Source: a virus. From it: a DNA stretch of 62,503 nt. The position numbers and the translations under genes were made by a program. Position 1 is the first letter of the stretch; the number at the start of each line of letters is the position of its first letter. The notes under the pieces were generated by a model that was not told the origin of the DNA, did no database searches, and worked only from the letters and a program-made list of their open reading frames with translations. Shown one piece after another: positions 26,292 through 36,324 of the stretch. The stretch is taken from the IMG/VR virus record IMGVR_UViG_3300047157_000129, positions 1 through 62,503 of that record; one strand, 5' to 3'.

Positions 26292-26576
26292 ATGAAAACT
26301 GAAAACGACATTGACAACATGGATGATGACGAACTGACACCAGCGCAGTTGCGTCGACGCATTAAAAAGCTTCGTCAGAAACTCTCTGATAAAACAGAAG
26401 ATGAAAAAGACAAAGAAGCTGATTCCCAGAACAAGGACCGCGAAGAGCTAGCTGACCTTCATCACGAAGGCAAGCACAAGTCTGATAGCTACGAAGACGA
26501 AGAAGATGCTGTCACAAACTTTGACGAAGACAAGCAAGACAAAAAAGAAGACAAGTCTGACAAGAAGGAAGACTGA
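26292..26576 (+). CDS. highly charged small protein, 94 aa
   Basis: More than half the residues are Asp, Glu, Lys or Arg. The C-terminal third is Asp/Lys repeats. It is likely disordered or coiled-coil. It ends in TGA overlapping the ATG of the giant 2272-aa protein, so it is co-translated with it. It could be an assembly chaperone for that protein; this is inference from position. Confidence 0.72.
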   Translation: MKTENDIDNMDDDELTPAQLRRRIKKLRQKLSDKTEDEKDKEADSQNKDREELADLHHEGKHKSDSYEDEEDAVTNFDEDKQDKKEDKSDKKED

Positions 26577-29500
26577 TGGGATTTCGCGCTCGCAACAAAG
26601 CACAAGTGGCGATGTACAACCAGATCGCCAACGACATTCGTAGAATTACGGACGACACGGTGAAAGGTCCAAACTTTCATCCTGATCAGCTTCCTCAGCG
26701 TGATTTTAATATGTTGCTTGAAGCGACACTAGATGACCTGTCGCCAAATGCAAAAAAACAGTACTCTAAATTGCCTCCAGAAGAGCAAGAGAATCTAAAG
26801 GCTGATTTGTACAGGGAGGTTGTATTTGGCGAGAAACCTCAAATTGAGGGTGTTCCAAACGCGCCAGACCCAAACAGCAAAGCGGGCGTAACAGGAGATG
26901 TTCAGACGGACGAGCCTCCTGAGCCTCAGTTTGGTGCGCCTGCAACAAAGACAAATCAGGCTCCAGCACAAGTAGTTGGAGACACAACAGACGCAGACGG
27001 AGAAACTGTCAAGCAGATTGCTGATCTTCCAACAGATAAGCCCGGATCTGGTATTTCGTCTTCAGGTGTTTCTACTTTTCCACGTGACCAGAAAATTCTT
27101 GATAGCACTCAGGAACTGCTGGATGGTGGCGAGTCTTTACTAGACAGCATTGAGGAGGGAACTGCTGTTAATCCCAATCAAATCAGACGAGACTTATCAA
27201 ACTTTGTGAGTCGTTTGAGTGATGCGCGTGAGGAACTTAAAAGCACTACGATGAGTGCCAGTTTTGAGGATGCTCCTAGATTGCAACGTGCCGCAGAGCT
27301 ACGTAAACGCATTGATCAAATAGAAAAACGTATCAATGACGGAGCACAAGGAAGCGTTGATCTGAACGCCCCAGATGTCAGCACTAACATGGATGACGTT
27401 ATTAACGTATGGGCTGATAAGGTTGGCGATAAGATTATTGAAGAGGATATGTCTCCCGGAGCACAGGGCTTGCAAGACTGGGCGGAAACAGAGTCCGATC
27501 TTGCGATGGGTGGTGGCGGCGACAAACCACCAAAGGAAAAATACAGGGTAGCTTCTGGTACGTCCGGCGATGCCACCAATGACAGCATTATAGCCGACTC
27601 TCGCATTGCGTCACCAGATGAAGCGATTGGTGAGAATGTTGAGTTACTTGGCTCACCTGTCTTGCTTGAAGATGGGTCTGGTCAAAGCAAGTCATTGTTC
27701 AGTTTTGTTCCAGCAGGCGATGACACTCGTTCGTTGATGCCAGAAGGCTACCAGCCAGCGCGTGTATTTGTTCTTGGAGATGTTGTTCCGCATGCAGTGG
27801 ATCCTAGTAAGGCAATCATTAAGTTTGGAACAGACCACTACATGCCTGATGCGGGCGGATTCCGTAAGCTTGAACCGGGCGAATGGAATGATATCAGAGG
27901 TGAATATAAAAGAGAAATACTTGCGACAGATCGTGACGCCTCATACGCAGCAGCTTCAGAGGCTCAGGATCGGCTTGTAGAACAGAACACTAACAAAGGA
28001 ATGCTTCCTAACCCTTTACAGGGTGAAAACAAAGCAATCAATGATAGGTGGAATCGTGAAGCAATTAGTGAGCGAGAAGTTAACCAACTAGGTGAGGTTA
28101 CAGAAGCTGGCGATCCACAAGCAACGCTATTTGTTTACGATACGAATAGGGGTGGGTTTGTTAAGACTGACCCATCAGTTGCTGAAGCCGACAAAGTTCC
28201 TTTGCAGCAGCGCGTTTACGTACGTATTCGTCCACAAGACGCTACTGACGTGGTTGACCGAAGCGTAATCAAAGAGTCCTTAAAGACTTCTCTTGGCGTC
28301 CTTAGCGATATGCTTCTCACGGAAGTTAGAAAAAGGCATCCTGCACTGGACGCTTCGGGCCTATCGCCTATATCACGCAGCAGCAAACCCAACTCATTGG
28401 AAACGCATCGTGGGGCTTCTCTCGGTACAGCCGGAGCTAATTTGGATCAAGGTAGAGCAGCAGCTCAAGACTTGGCAAATATGCTACGCGCTGTTGGTAC
28501 ACCAGAGACTCGCCAGCTCTTAGAAGAGTCTAATGCTACAAACTTTCTGTCTGGCTTCAAGACTCGTCAGGATCGTGGGAAAGACATCCTGTCTCTTTTC
28601 ACAGACAAAGACGGCACACGTTCTTATGCAACCGATGCACAAGGAAATGCCATAACTGATGAAAATGGATTGCCAATTACCATCAGCAGACAGCTTACAG
28701 GTGACGATCCTGCTGTTTCTGGCGTAAATCTCCCAGCAGGATATCTTGACACGCAACGTCCAAAAGATCTCGATCTTCAAGATCAAGAAGTAGTGATCCG
28801 CAAAGTGGGTGAATACCTTACTGTTGATGAGCAGATCAAGCAGTTAGAGGATCTCGGGCAAACAGACAATCAAGCGTACGCGGATTTAAAGTTACAAAAA
28901 AATACATTTGAATTAGAACTTGCTCAGCTAACAGACTCAAAGAGTCATCAAGATTTAATCGACAATATTTTAGACACGTTGCTATACAACAATCTAAAAG
29001 GTTCTGTTGATGGCACAACTAAAAAACGAGTTGATGGATCAGGTGCGCCTACAGCAAATAGCGGTTACACCGTAGAAGGCGTACCAACAGGACAGATTGG
29101 CCCAGATGGTAAGCCAATAATGACGACGCCAGCTCCGTCATCCGTTCCGGAGTCTATGCGTGGATTTCTTGTATCTGAACGTGAAGGCGGGGCTTCAACT
29201 GTAGGCGATGTATTTGAGTTACGACAACGACTTGAGAGAGCTGCTGACACAAGTAATAACACTGGCACTGGCGTTCGCATCAGCGATGAGGACGTCAAGT
29301 TCCTTGATGTTCCTAGTGCGCCTCAAGCAATCGCTGGTGCCATGAGAGACCGTTTTGACGCAGTGACATCAAAATCATTGCAGGGCTCTTTCTTTGATGA
29401 GTACAAGGGTTTAGTCAATGAAGGGATTCAGGACGTTGAAGCGCTAGGTCAAATTGGCAACACGCTAATGCGGAATGGCTTTGCTCCAACAGAAAACATC

Positions 29501-32500
29501 ATACTTGCAGCAAAAGCCAAGCGAGATCGTCTAGCCAGAAGGCTTGAGGAAGCGCAACTAAAACTCAGGGATGACGAAGCAAAGAATGCAATTCAAGTAG
29601 TAGGTGATCTTCCAATATCGCCCGAAACACTTGACCAAGACAGAAGAAGCATCAAGGAGCTTACGGAAGCCTTCAACGAGTCTCGTCGTGTTCTTGGTGA
29701 AATGTTGGAAGCAAAGAAAGAATTCCCTCAGTTTTCTACGGCAGACATTAGTGAGATTGAGTGGCCCGAGAACGCTGCCTCTATCATTCGTGGGTTGAGC
29801 CCTGAAGACAAAGAAATCATTGGCGAAGAACTAGCGTCTATGTTTCGTCGTGGTGAAAGCGACACACTCGGCAATGCAGTCACAGTCCCAGAATCAGTTG
29901 AAGAACTTCTGGAACTGACAGATGAGATTGCGGACTACGATCCTAATCGCGTATTGCGAGACGCACTCGATGTTGCACGTCGAAACTACGCAGAAGCTAA
30001 CAGAGGGTACGAAGGAGGCAAGAGTACGCAGATTGCTGAGGCGAGATCGCGTATCCAATTCATTCAAGACCAAATGAGAAAGCTCAAAAACGGTCAGGAG
30101 TTAGATCCAGAATTTCAGCAACGTATTATGCCGGGTGCGCGTAATAGCAGAACATATGATGATCCGCAGTTCCAAGCATCTACTCAAGACAGAAGTTCAA
30201 AGTTGTTGCGATTGTTTGGCGAAGCATTTCGTGAGCGTGGCGTTGAGATGCCAGCGTTTGCTGACACAAACATGGGGTCACGGCAGGGTCAGGTTAGCAC
30301 TGGAATGCTAGAACGTTACCAAGAACTTCAAGACGATCTCGATCCAAAATACATTGAACAAACAAAATCTGTCATTGCTAGAGACGAAGGTCCGGATCGG
30401 GTCGAAGCTGTTATTCAGGCAAAACGAGAAGAGTTGGCCCAACTCGAAGGCAAGATGATGGAAGCTGCCGATGGCGCTGAAATCAGCAAGGGTGAGTTGA
30501 TTACTCAGATAGAGCAGCAGGAAGATGAATTTGTATCGCAAAGCCTGACAACACTCTTTGCACGAGACGGCAAGATAACGCCTCAGGGTGAAGATGCATT
30601 GGCTATCTTATGGAATGCTGATCCGCAAAGGGAAAGTCTTCCTGACGTCGACCCATTGTCTGCAATGAATCGTATATTCCAGCACTTGAAGGATTGGGGT
30701 AACAACACAAATCCTTTGAAGCTAAGTAGGGCAGAGTATCAAGAGGGTATTGTTGACCTTCTGACATCTAGCTACATGAGGACTAATCTTGGTGCTGGTA
30801 CGGGTGCTGCGGACGTTGCTACTACTTCTAATCCCGCCAACCGTTTTGACACAAACGCGGGAATGAAACAACGAAATCCCGGCGATCCAGAGGTTGGCGA
30901 TACAACTGGCGGTCGTCTGCCAACAGATGGTGACAACACAGCACAGCAGCGTAGCGTTGACGAGCGCCGAACCGATTTCAATAGCGCTAACTTTGCAAAC
31001 AAATACAGGCAGCTTGCAGCAAACAGGAGGCGATATCGAGAGCTACTCCGTGACTTGGAAGGCGCTGATACTCAGGACCGTCTACGGCTGGATTACAGTG
31101 GCAGCGCAATGATCAGGAAGGGGACTGAATATAATCGTGAATGGTTGCAAAACCGTATAGCTAATATTGATGCTGATCTCGAAGCCATGATGCAAGAGTT
31201 TGAGCAAGTCAGTGGAACTAATCCACGTGTTGCAATACAAACACAGCTAGAAGGCGCTGCTCGTCAGACGAACAATCCGGGATTAAGTAATCTTGATAAC
31301 ACACCGGGAGGTGGGCGGACATTTACTATGGACGCTTGGAAAGATCACCTTGATCGCGTACGTACCGCCGAGCCAGAAAACACGGAACGAGCAGCAGCGC
31401 TGCGCAACATGACTGCTATACTCGAAGGTCAACAGCGCGAGCAGAAAGCTATCCGAACTCCAGAGGAAACAGCTGGCATTGTCAATCGTGCTCGGAGAGA
31501 GTATGGCGCAGTACTGAACGAGGATGATTTCGGCAAGTTTGAAGGCATGCTAAATGATCTAGACGCTTTGTACGAGAACCCTCCTTCAACACCTCCTTAC
31601 GAACCACGTGCCAAAGGAACTGACATAGGAGCCGAAGACGCTGAGCCAGAATACACACCAACGGCTCAGTACGCAGACATTTCAATATTGAGCTACGGCA
31701 ACCTGCCTGAAGTACAGAAGCTACAAGACAAGCTGGATGCGATTGACGCTGAGCTAGAGACACTGCCTTCTACGGATATTGGCAAAAGAGACACGCTAGT
31801 CAACCAAAGAAATCGCTTGCAGAACGAAATTGCTGCATCTGTCAGACCGGCTGGTGGAAACGGCACAATCTACGTCAGCGACCCAAGTGCTCGCCGGATA
31901 ATGTCAAATGTTATTGACGGGAACTTTGCTCCGGGACAGCTTGACGTTGGCTCGAGTAGCAATCAATTTATCAATGATTATGTCGGCTACAGTCCGGATC
32001 GTATTGTCGCAGAGCGCCAAAGAATCTTGGACGAACTCAAGAATCGTGATGTCATTGACGGAAAGACTTCGGCAGTAGACGAAGGAGACGTTCGTTCTAA
32101 AGATGATATCAACGAGCCAGATGCGCCAGAAGAAGTGGACACAAGTCTCGGCAGCACCGATGACGAAGCGCTAGATTCAGAACAAGGTGCTGCATACCTT
32201 GATAAAGTTTCAGCTTCTGGAGGAGGCACTGAAGGCACTCAGTTAGGGTCCACTGCTTTAGACGCAAAAATCACTGCAATTCGTAGGCAAATTACCGAAC
32301 AAGGTGGAGACGATGCTGCAAAAGCAACGCTCGGAATGTACGAAGAGTTTCGTGGACGTCTTGAGGCTCTTGAAAAAGTTGAGAAGGGTGCGGTTGGTGC
32401 CGATAACGTTGTGACCCCAGAGTCAATAAATACTCAACTTGTGTTTGTCAAACGAGACGGAAAGGATGTTCCATTCCTTCGGGTTGAAGCAGCTGTTAAT

Positions 32501-33394
32501 CTGGAGTCTGCTGACAACAATAAAGGGGTAGCTACAACTAAAACATTCTATCTCCCTGTAGAGACTGAGAGACCGACTAACCCTATTGTTGGCGGTCCAC
32601 CAAGTGAAATCGGAGAGATTGAGCTGAAAGATGGTAAGGCCGAATGGTTCACACCTGTCACGGCTACAGAGACTGGGCCAACAGAGAAGATTGAGACCAC
32701 TGGTGTTAAACTGCGTGAGTCCGTTATCACTGATGAAGACGATGCGTTAAGTAGTATAGAACAATCAATCAGAGAACTTGATCCAAGCGGAAAGTCTTCT
32801 AAAGGATCAAAACTATTAGGCCCAGACGGCACTCCGATTGTCCAGCAGGATCCAGCCGCAACGGGTAAGACTGCTGGCGAATTGGGCTCGGAAGAAGTTA
32901 TCAGGCAGAACGTCACGCCAAAGCAGACAGAGCGCAACACTGTCACTAACGGCACCGACGCGGATCTTCCTGACCCAACTTCATCGTCGGAGAACACTCG
33001 ACTCAACAGAGAGTGGATCGATTTCATGAAGACGCCCAGCGGATACGGTCCAGCTATCATTGTGGGTGGCGGTACTCTTGGAGCTGGCTTGTTTGCTGCG
33101 CATCAGTACGCCACACGGAAACAAGGGGAAGAGCAAACTCCTCTTAATGAAACAAAGACTGGTCCATTATACCCAGAAGACAGACAAGAACCTATTAGTC
33201 CACCACCTGCTCCTGAGCCCGTAAGCAACATCAGGACTATGGTAAAACCACCGGCACCTGAGCCTGTGCCAGAACCAGCACCGAGAGTAGAACCAGCGCC
33301 GGATCCAATGTTCGATGCATTTGGCCCAGAGATTCGACGGCCAAACAAGCCTGTTCAAACCAATGATGCCAACAGATTTAAGGATGTATTTTAA
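26576..33394 (+). CDS. giant internal/ejection-type virion protein, 2272 aa
   Basis: One uninterrupted 6.8-kb frame. The protein is hydrophilic, largely helical with coiled-coil stretches (for example RDRLARRLEEAQLKLRDDEA near residues 980-1000). A single hydrophobic helix (GYGPAIIVGGGTLGAGLFAA) near residues 2157-2176 is followed by a Pro/Glu-rich tail. I see no lysozyme or transglycosylase motif and no tape-measure pattern. Size, place after the tail block and neighbours suggest an internal virion protein that is ejected and spans the envelope. It is coupled to the next giant gene by TAATG. Confidence 0.65.
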   Translation: MGFRARNKAQVAMYNQIANDIRRITDDTVKGPNFHPDQLPQRDFNMLLEATLDDLSPNAKKQYSKLPPEEQENLKADLYREVVFGEKPQIEGVPNAPDPNSKAGVTGDVQTDEPPEPQFGAPATKTNQAPAQVVGDTTDADGETVKQIADLPTDKPGSGISSSGVSTFPRDQKILDSTQELLDGGESLLDSIEEGTAVNPNQIRRDLSNFVSRLSDAREELKSTTMSASFEDAPRLQRAAELRKRIDQIEKRINDGAQGSVDLNAPDVSTNMDDVINVWADKVGDKIIEEDMSPGAQGLQDWAETESDLAMGGGGDKPPKEKYRVASGTSGDATNDSIIADSRIASPDEAIGENVELLGSPVLLEDGSGQSKSLFSFVPAGDDTRSLMPEGYQPARVFVLGDVVPHAVDPSKAIIKFGTDHYMPDAGGFRKLEPGEWNDIRGEYKREILATDRDASYAAASEAQDRLVEQNTNKGMLPNPLQGENKAINDRWNREAISEREVNQLGEVTEAGDPQATLFVYDTNRGGFVKTDPSVAEADKVPLQQRVYVRIRPQDATDVVDRSVIKESLKTSLGVLSDMLLTEVRKRHPALDASGLSPISRSSKPNSLETHRGASLGTAGANLDQGRAAAQDLANMLRAVGTPETRQLLEESNATNFLSGFKTRQDRGKDILSLFTDKDGTRSYATDAQGNAITDENGLPITISRQLTGDDPAVSGVNLPAGYLDTQRPKDLDLQDQEVVIRKVGEYLTVDEQIKQLEDLGQTDNQAYADLKLQKNTFELELAQLTDSKSHQDLIDNILDTLLYNNLKGSVDGTTKKRVDGSGAPTANSGYTVEGVPTGQIGPDGKPIMTTPAPSSVPESMRGFLVSEREGGASTVGDVFELRQRLERAADTSNNTGTGVRISDEDVKFLDVPSAPQAIAGAMRDRFDAVTSKSLQGSFFDEYKGLVNEGIQDVEALGQIGNTLMRNGFAPTENIILAAKAKRDRLARRLEEAQLKLRDDEAKNAIQVVGDLPISPETLDQDRRSIKELTEAFNESRRVLGEMLEAKKEFPQFSTADISEIEWPENAASIIRGLSPEDKEIIGEELASMFRRGESDTLGNAVTVPESVEELLELTDEIADYDPNRVLRDALDVARRNYAEANRGYEGGKSTQIAEARSRIQFIQDQMRKLKNGQELDPEFQQRIMPGARNSRTYDDPQFQASTQDRSSKLLRLFGEAFRERGVEMPAFADTNMGSRQGQVSTGMLERYQELQDDLDPKYIEQTKSVIARDEGPDRVEAVIQAKREELAQLEGKMMEAADGAEISKGELITQIEQQEDEFVSQSLTTLFARDGKITPQGEDALAILWNADPQRESLPDVDPLSAMNRIFQHLKDWGNNTNPLKLSRAEYQEGIVDLLTSSYMRTNLGAGTGAADVATTSNPANRFDTNAGMKQRNPGDPEVGDTTGGRLPTDGDNTAQQRSVDERRTDFNSANFANKYRQLAANRRRYRELLRDLEGADTQDRLRLDYSGSAMIRKGTEYNREWLQNRIANIDADLEAMMQEFEQVSGTNPRVAIQTQLEGAARQTNNPGLSNLDNTPGGGRTFTMDAWKDHLDRVRTAEPENTERAAALRNMTAILEGQQREQKAIRTPEETAGIVNRARREYGAVLNEDDFGKFEGMLNDLDALYENPPSTPPYEPRAKGTDIGAEDAEPEYTPTAQYADISILSYGNLPEVQKLQDKLDAIDAELETLPSTDIGKRDTLVNQRNRLQNEIAASVRPAGGNGTIYVSDPSARRIMSNVIDGNFAPGQLDVGSSSNQFINDYVGYSPDRIVAERQRILDELKNRDVIDGKTSAVDEGDVRSKDDINEPDAPEEVDTSLGSTDDEALDSEQGAAYLDKVSASGGGTEGTQLGSTALDAKITAIRRQITEQGGDDAAKATLGMYEEFRGRLEALEKVEKGAVGADNVVTPESINTQLVFVKRDGKDVPFLRVEAAVNLESADNNKGVATTKTFYLPVETERPTNPIVGGPPSEIGEIELKDGKAEWFTPVTATETGPTEKIETTGVKLRESVITDEDDALSSIEQSIRELDPSGKSSKGSKLLGPDGTPIVQQDPAATGKTAGELGSEEVIRQNVTPKQTERNTVTNGTDADLPDPTSSSENTRLNREWIDFMKTPSGYGPAIIVGGGTLGAGLFAAHQYATRKQGEEQTPLNETKTGPLYPEDRQEPISPPPAPEPVSNIRTMVKPPAPEPVPEPAPRVEPAPDPMFDAFGPEIRRPNKPVQTNDANRFKDVF

Positions 33395-36321
33395 TGCCTA
33401 TCCAAACAGTAGAAACACCAGCTGAAGCAGAAGCCCGCATTCGTCAGTTGAAAGAAGAGCAAGCAGCAGAGAAAGCAGCCCAAGAAGCATCTGCTCCAGC
33501 GTTTCCAATTTCTCCTATTCCTGACCTGAGGGGTGATCCAACCGTTGGCAGGAATCGACCTCCTGCCAGTGCGATGAATTACCCTGCAACGCCACCAAAT
33601 GTTATGGCGAAAGAAGCGTTGGACTTCGTTGAGCGCAGCCCTCTTGGAGTTGCAGCTGCTGAACGTCGAAAGGAAGACGAAAAACGCGCTAAAGAAAGTG
33701 AAGTTAATCTGTCTCCTGAATTTAGCGGCATGGATGCACAAGGCAAGAAGTCACTGCCAACTGCAGCGGATCGTATCCGTGAAATGAATATGCCAAGTGC
33801 TGCTGAGCAACCACAAGGTGGACTTCGATCCGATGGCATGGTGAATTTCAAAACGCCTAGTGGAACAAAGATGATTGGACAGCCCGGACCCATTACGTTT
33901 GCTAAGCCACCAGAAGGTGCGCCAACAGCTCAAGAGTCTGTACAGCAACAACTATCTGATATGACTCCAAGAGAACTGGAGTTTGCTAACGCGCAGAAGC
34001 AACCAGCGTTTGACGAAGACGGTGGACAGCTTCCTGCTTCGCAGTCAAAGGCTGACCCGAATGCACCTGAAGGAACTCCTTACGATCACCTCCAGAACTA
34101 CAATAAACCAAAGACTGCTTCATGGCGTCATTACCTCAATGCGCTTGAGTCTGGTGTAGGGTCTACCTACGGTGGGGAAAAAGTTGTAGACGAAAACGGA
34201 AAGGTTCACTACACGCCAACTGAAGAGGGTTATCAAGAGTTTGTCAATGACATGACAGGCGGCGATGAGACCGGATTTGCTGAGGAGCAATTCATTCCGC
34301 AGACTTCTCGTGGCGCTGCTGACCCTAAGAACAGTGGACAAACTAAGTCTGGCGCTGTTCGTGGTGAGAAGGTCGACCGTGCGGATGAGATAGCTCAAAG
34401 GCGTGGCGCTAGATCCGATGACGTCACTGAGGGTCTGTCTGGATTTACCGGCGGTAAGGTTGAGTTTAATCCAAAATACCTTTTTGCTGAAGAACGAGGC
34501 ATACCCATCGAAGATTCAAGCGAAGCGTGGGAAAAAGCAACACCTGCTGAAAAAGCGAAGTATAACGCTATGGCAGTTGCGTACAACGAAAACGCTGGCG
34601 AGCTACGTGATGAATCGTTTGCCTATCGTGCTCATCAGATGGGTAAGGACAATACCGATCAGTCGTCTGCGAACAAAGATGTTCGTAACATGGACAGGAT
34701 GACTGCTAGAGGCGACGATGAACGTGCTGAAGCAGAGGCTCGCTTCGAGGGCAAGAGCGGCATAGATGCCGAGAACACTGCCAATGAGCGTGGCGACCAT
34801 GTCATCGGCGGAATGGGTGGTGGTTATAAAAACCGCTTGAATCCCAATACTGGCGAATACGAAATGCAGAAGACAAATGCGAGAGAAGACCTTGATCATC
34901 AAAGAAGGCTTCGCACTATGCTCAGGACTGAGATGAACAATCATCCTACTCAGTTCCTTAATCGCGATGGTTCATTCAATGATGCAGCCGTTCAAGAATG
35001 GTGGGAAGCGCATGGCGGAACAGATAAGGTTCCGAGTGATTGGGTGAATGAAGGCCTGACAGATGACGAAGGCAATGAAATCAATACCGAAGGCCAGAAC
35101 ATTGCAGCAACTCCGTATGGCTCTCTCGGCATGGACACCAAGAGCAGGTTTGCTCATCGCATGAAAGACATGGCTCAGCGTAAGTCTCGCGTTCAAGACG
35201 TGGCGCTTGGTTACTCGCCAGCAGGTGCGAAGTACAACGCTGACATTCAAGACATGATCAACAATGGTGAGTGGGAACAGGCTGCTGCGCTTGCTGGTCG
35301 TGTTGGTGACGAGAAGACCTCTGAGTATTTACTACAGAAGAAGCTCTCTGAGAACAAGATTCTTGAGGCTGATGTTGCAAACAAACCAAAACCTGTCAAT
35401 CCCGGAGACCTGCCGGACACACCCCAAGAGACTTCGTTCAAAGGAATGATTGACTATCTTGCTGGTGGTGGTATGGCTGGATCGCCTGAGTTCAATCAGA
35501 TGGTCCAACAACATATTATGGCAGACATGGAGACGTTTGAGAACAGTATGTTGCAGAAGCAAATACCCACTTCATCTTCTGTTTATCAAGATGAGTTGGC
35601 TAACTTCCTGACAAAGGACGGATCGAAATTTAATCAGATGCTTAACACCATGTTTACGCAAGCTGATCCACAGCCTTATGAGCAGGGCTGGGTAGACAGA
35701 ATTTCCAACTGGATTTCAGGGGGTCAGGGTCTTAGCCCAGATCAGCTAGATGAAAACAGACTTCCAATGAAAGAGTTTATTAACAATATACTTGGTAGCA
35801 TTGGAATGAATGGTGCGGTTGAGAATCCAGCTCTTCGTCAGCATGTAGGCCGAATGTATTTGACTCGCATGGCTCATCGGTTCCCTGAGCTAATGAAGCT
35901 TAAGGAAGAGTATGAAGCAACTCATTCAGACAAATGGTCTGGTCAAGGTTTTATTATGGACGAGCAACCTTCAGGGCCAGCTGAGTCAGGTGAGCAGAAA
36001 GGTTCGGAAGCTTCTGCACCGCCTCCACCAGCTGCCGAACAAAAACCAGCTGCCGAACAAGAAGAGGCTCCACCTCAGCAAGAGGAAGGCATTCCTCCTT
36101 CGTCTGAGGGTGGCCCGAAAGTTGGCGAGAAAGGTCGGGATTGGCACAAACGTGAACCAAAAAAATCAGGAAGCGAGTCAGTTCAAGGTATACGCGATCG
36201 TATTAAAGAACGAAATGCAAGCAAGCCCGGATCACGACGTAGAAGCCAGAACAAACCAACAAAGGAAACGGTTCCGGCGAAACTAAAACCTGAATTACCT
36301 AATCCTTCTCTTTGGGAATAA
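33394..36321 (+). CDS. large internal virion-type protein, 975 aa
   Basis: Hydrophilic and helical, with no transmembrane segment seen. Residues about 865-905 are Pro/Glu/Gln low complexity, followed by a basic C-terminus (about 910-965). It is the second of three consecutive giant proteins. No domain is recognised. The N-terminal helix (EAEARIRQLKEEQAAEKAAQ) is probably coiled coil. Role inferred from gene order. Confidence 0.62.
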   Translation: MPIQTVETPAEAEARIRQLKEEQAAEKAAQEASAPAFPISPIPDLRGDPTVGRNRPPASAMNYPATPPNVMAKEALDFVERSPLGVAAAERRKEDEKRAKESEVNLSPEFSGMDAQGKKSLPTAADRIREMNMPSAAEQPQGGLRSDGMVNFKTPSGTKMIGQPGPITFAKPPEGAPTAQESVQQQLSDMTPRELEFANAQKQPAFDEDGGQLPASQSKADPNAPEGTPYDHLQNYNKPKTASWRHYLNALESGVGSTYGGEKVVDENGKVHYTPTEEGYQEFVNDMTGGDETGFAEEQFIPQTSRGAADPKNSGQTKSGAVRGEKVDRADEIAQRRGARSDDVTEGLSGFTGGKVEFNPKYLFAEERGIPIEDSSEAWEKATPAEKAKYNAMAVAYNENAGELRDESFAYRAHQMGKDNTDQSSANKDVRNMDRMTARGDDERAEAEARFEGKSGIDAENTANERGDHVIGGMGGGYKNRLNPNTGEYEMQKTNAREDLDHQRRLRTMLRTEMNNHPTQFLNRDGSFNDAAVQEWWEAHGGTDKVPSDWVNEGLTDDEGNEINTEGQNIAATPYGSLGMDTKSRFAHRMKDMAQRKSRVQDVALGYSPAGAKYNADIQDMINNGEWEQAAALAGRVGDEKTSEYLLQKKLSENKILEADVANKPKPVNPGDLPDTPQETSFKGMIDYLAGGGMAGSPEFNQMVQQHIMADMETFENSMLQKQIPTSSSVYQDELANFLTKDGSKFNQMLNTMFTQADPQPYEQGWVDRISNWISGGQGLSPDQLDENRLPMKEFINNILGSIGMNGAVENPALRQHVGRMYLTRMAHRFPELMKLKEEYEATHSDKWSGQGFIMDEQPSGPAESGEQKGSEASAPPPPAAEQKPAAEQEEAPPQQEEGIPPSSEGGPKVGEKGRDWHKREPKKSGSESVQGIRDRIKERNASKPGSRRRSQNKPTKETVPAKLKPELPNPSLWE

Positions 36322-36324
36322 CTA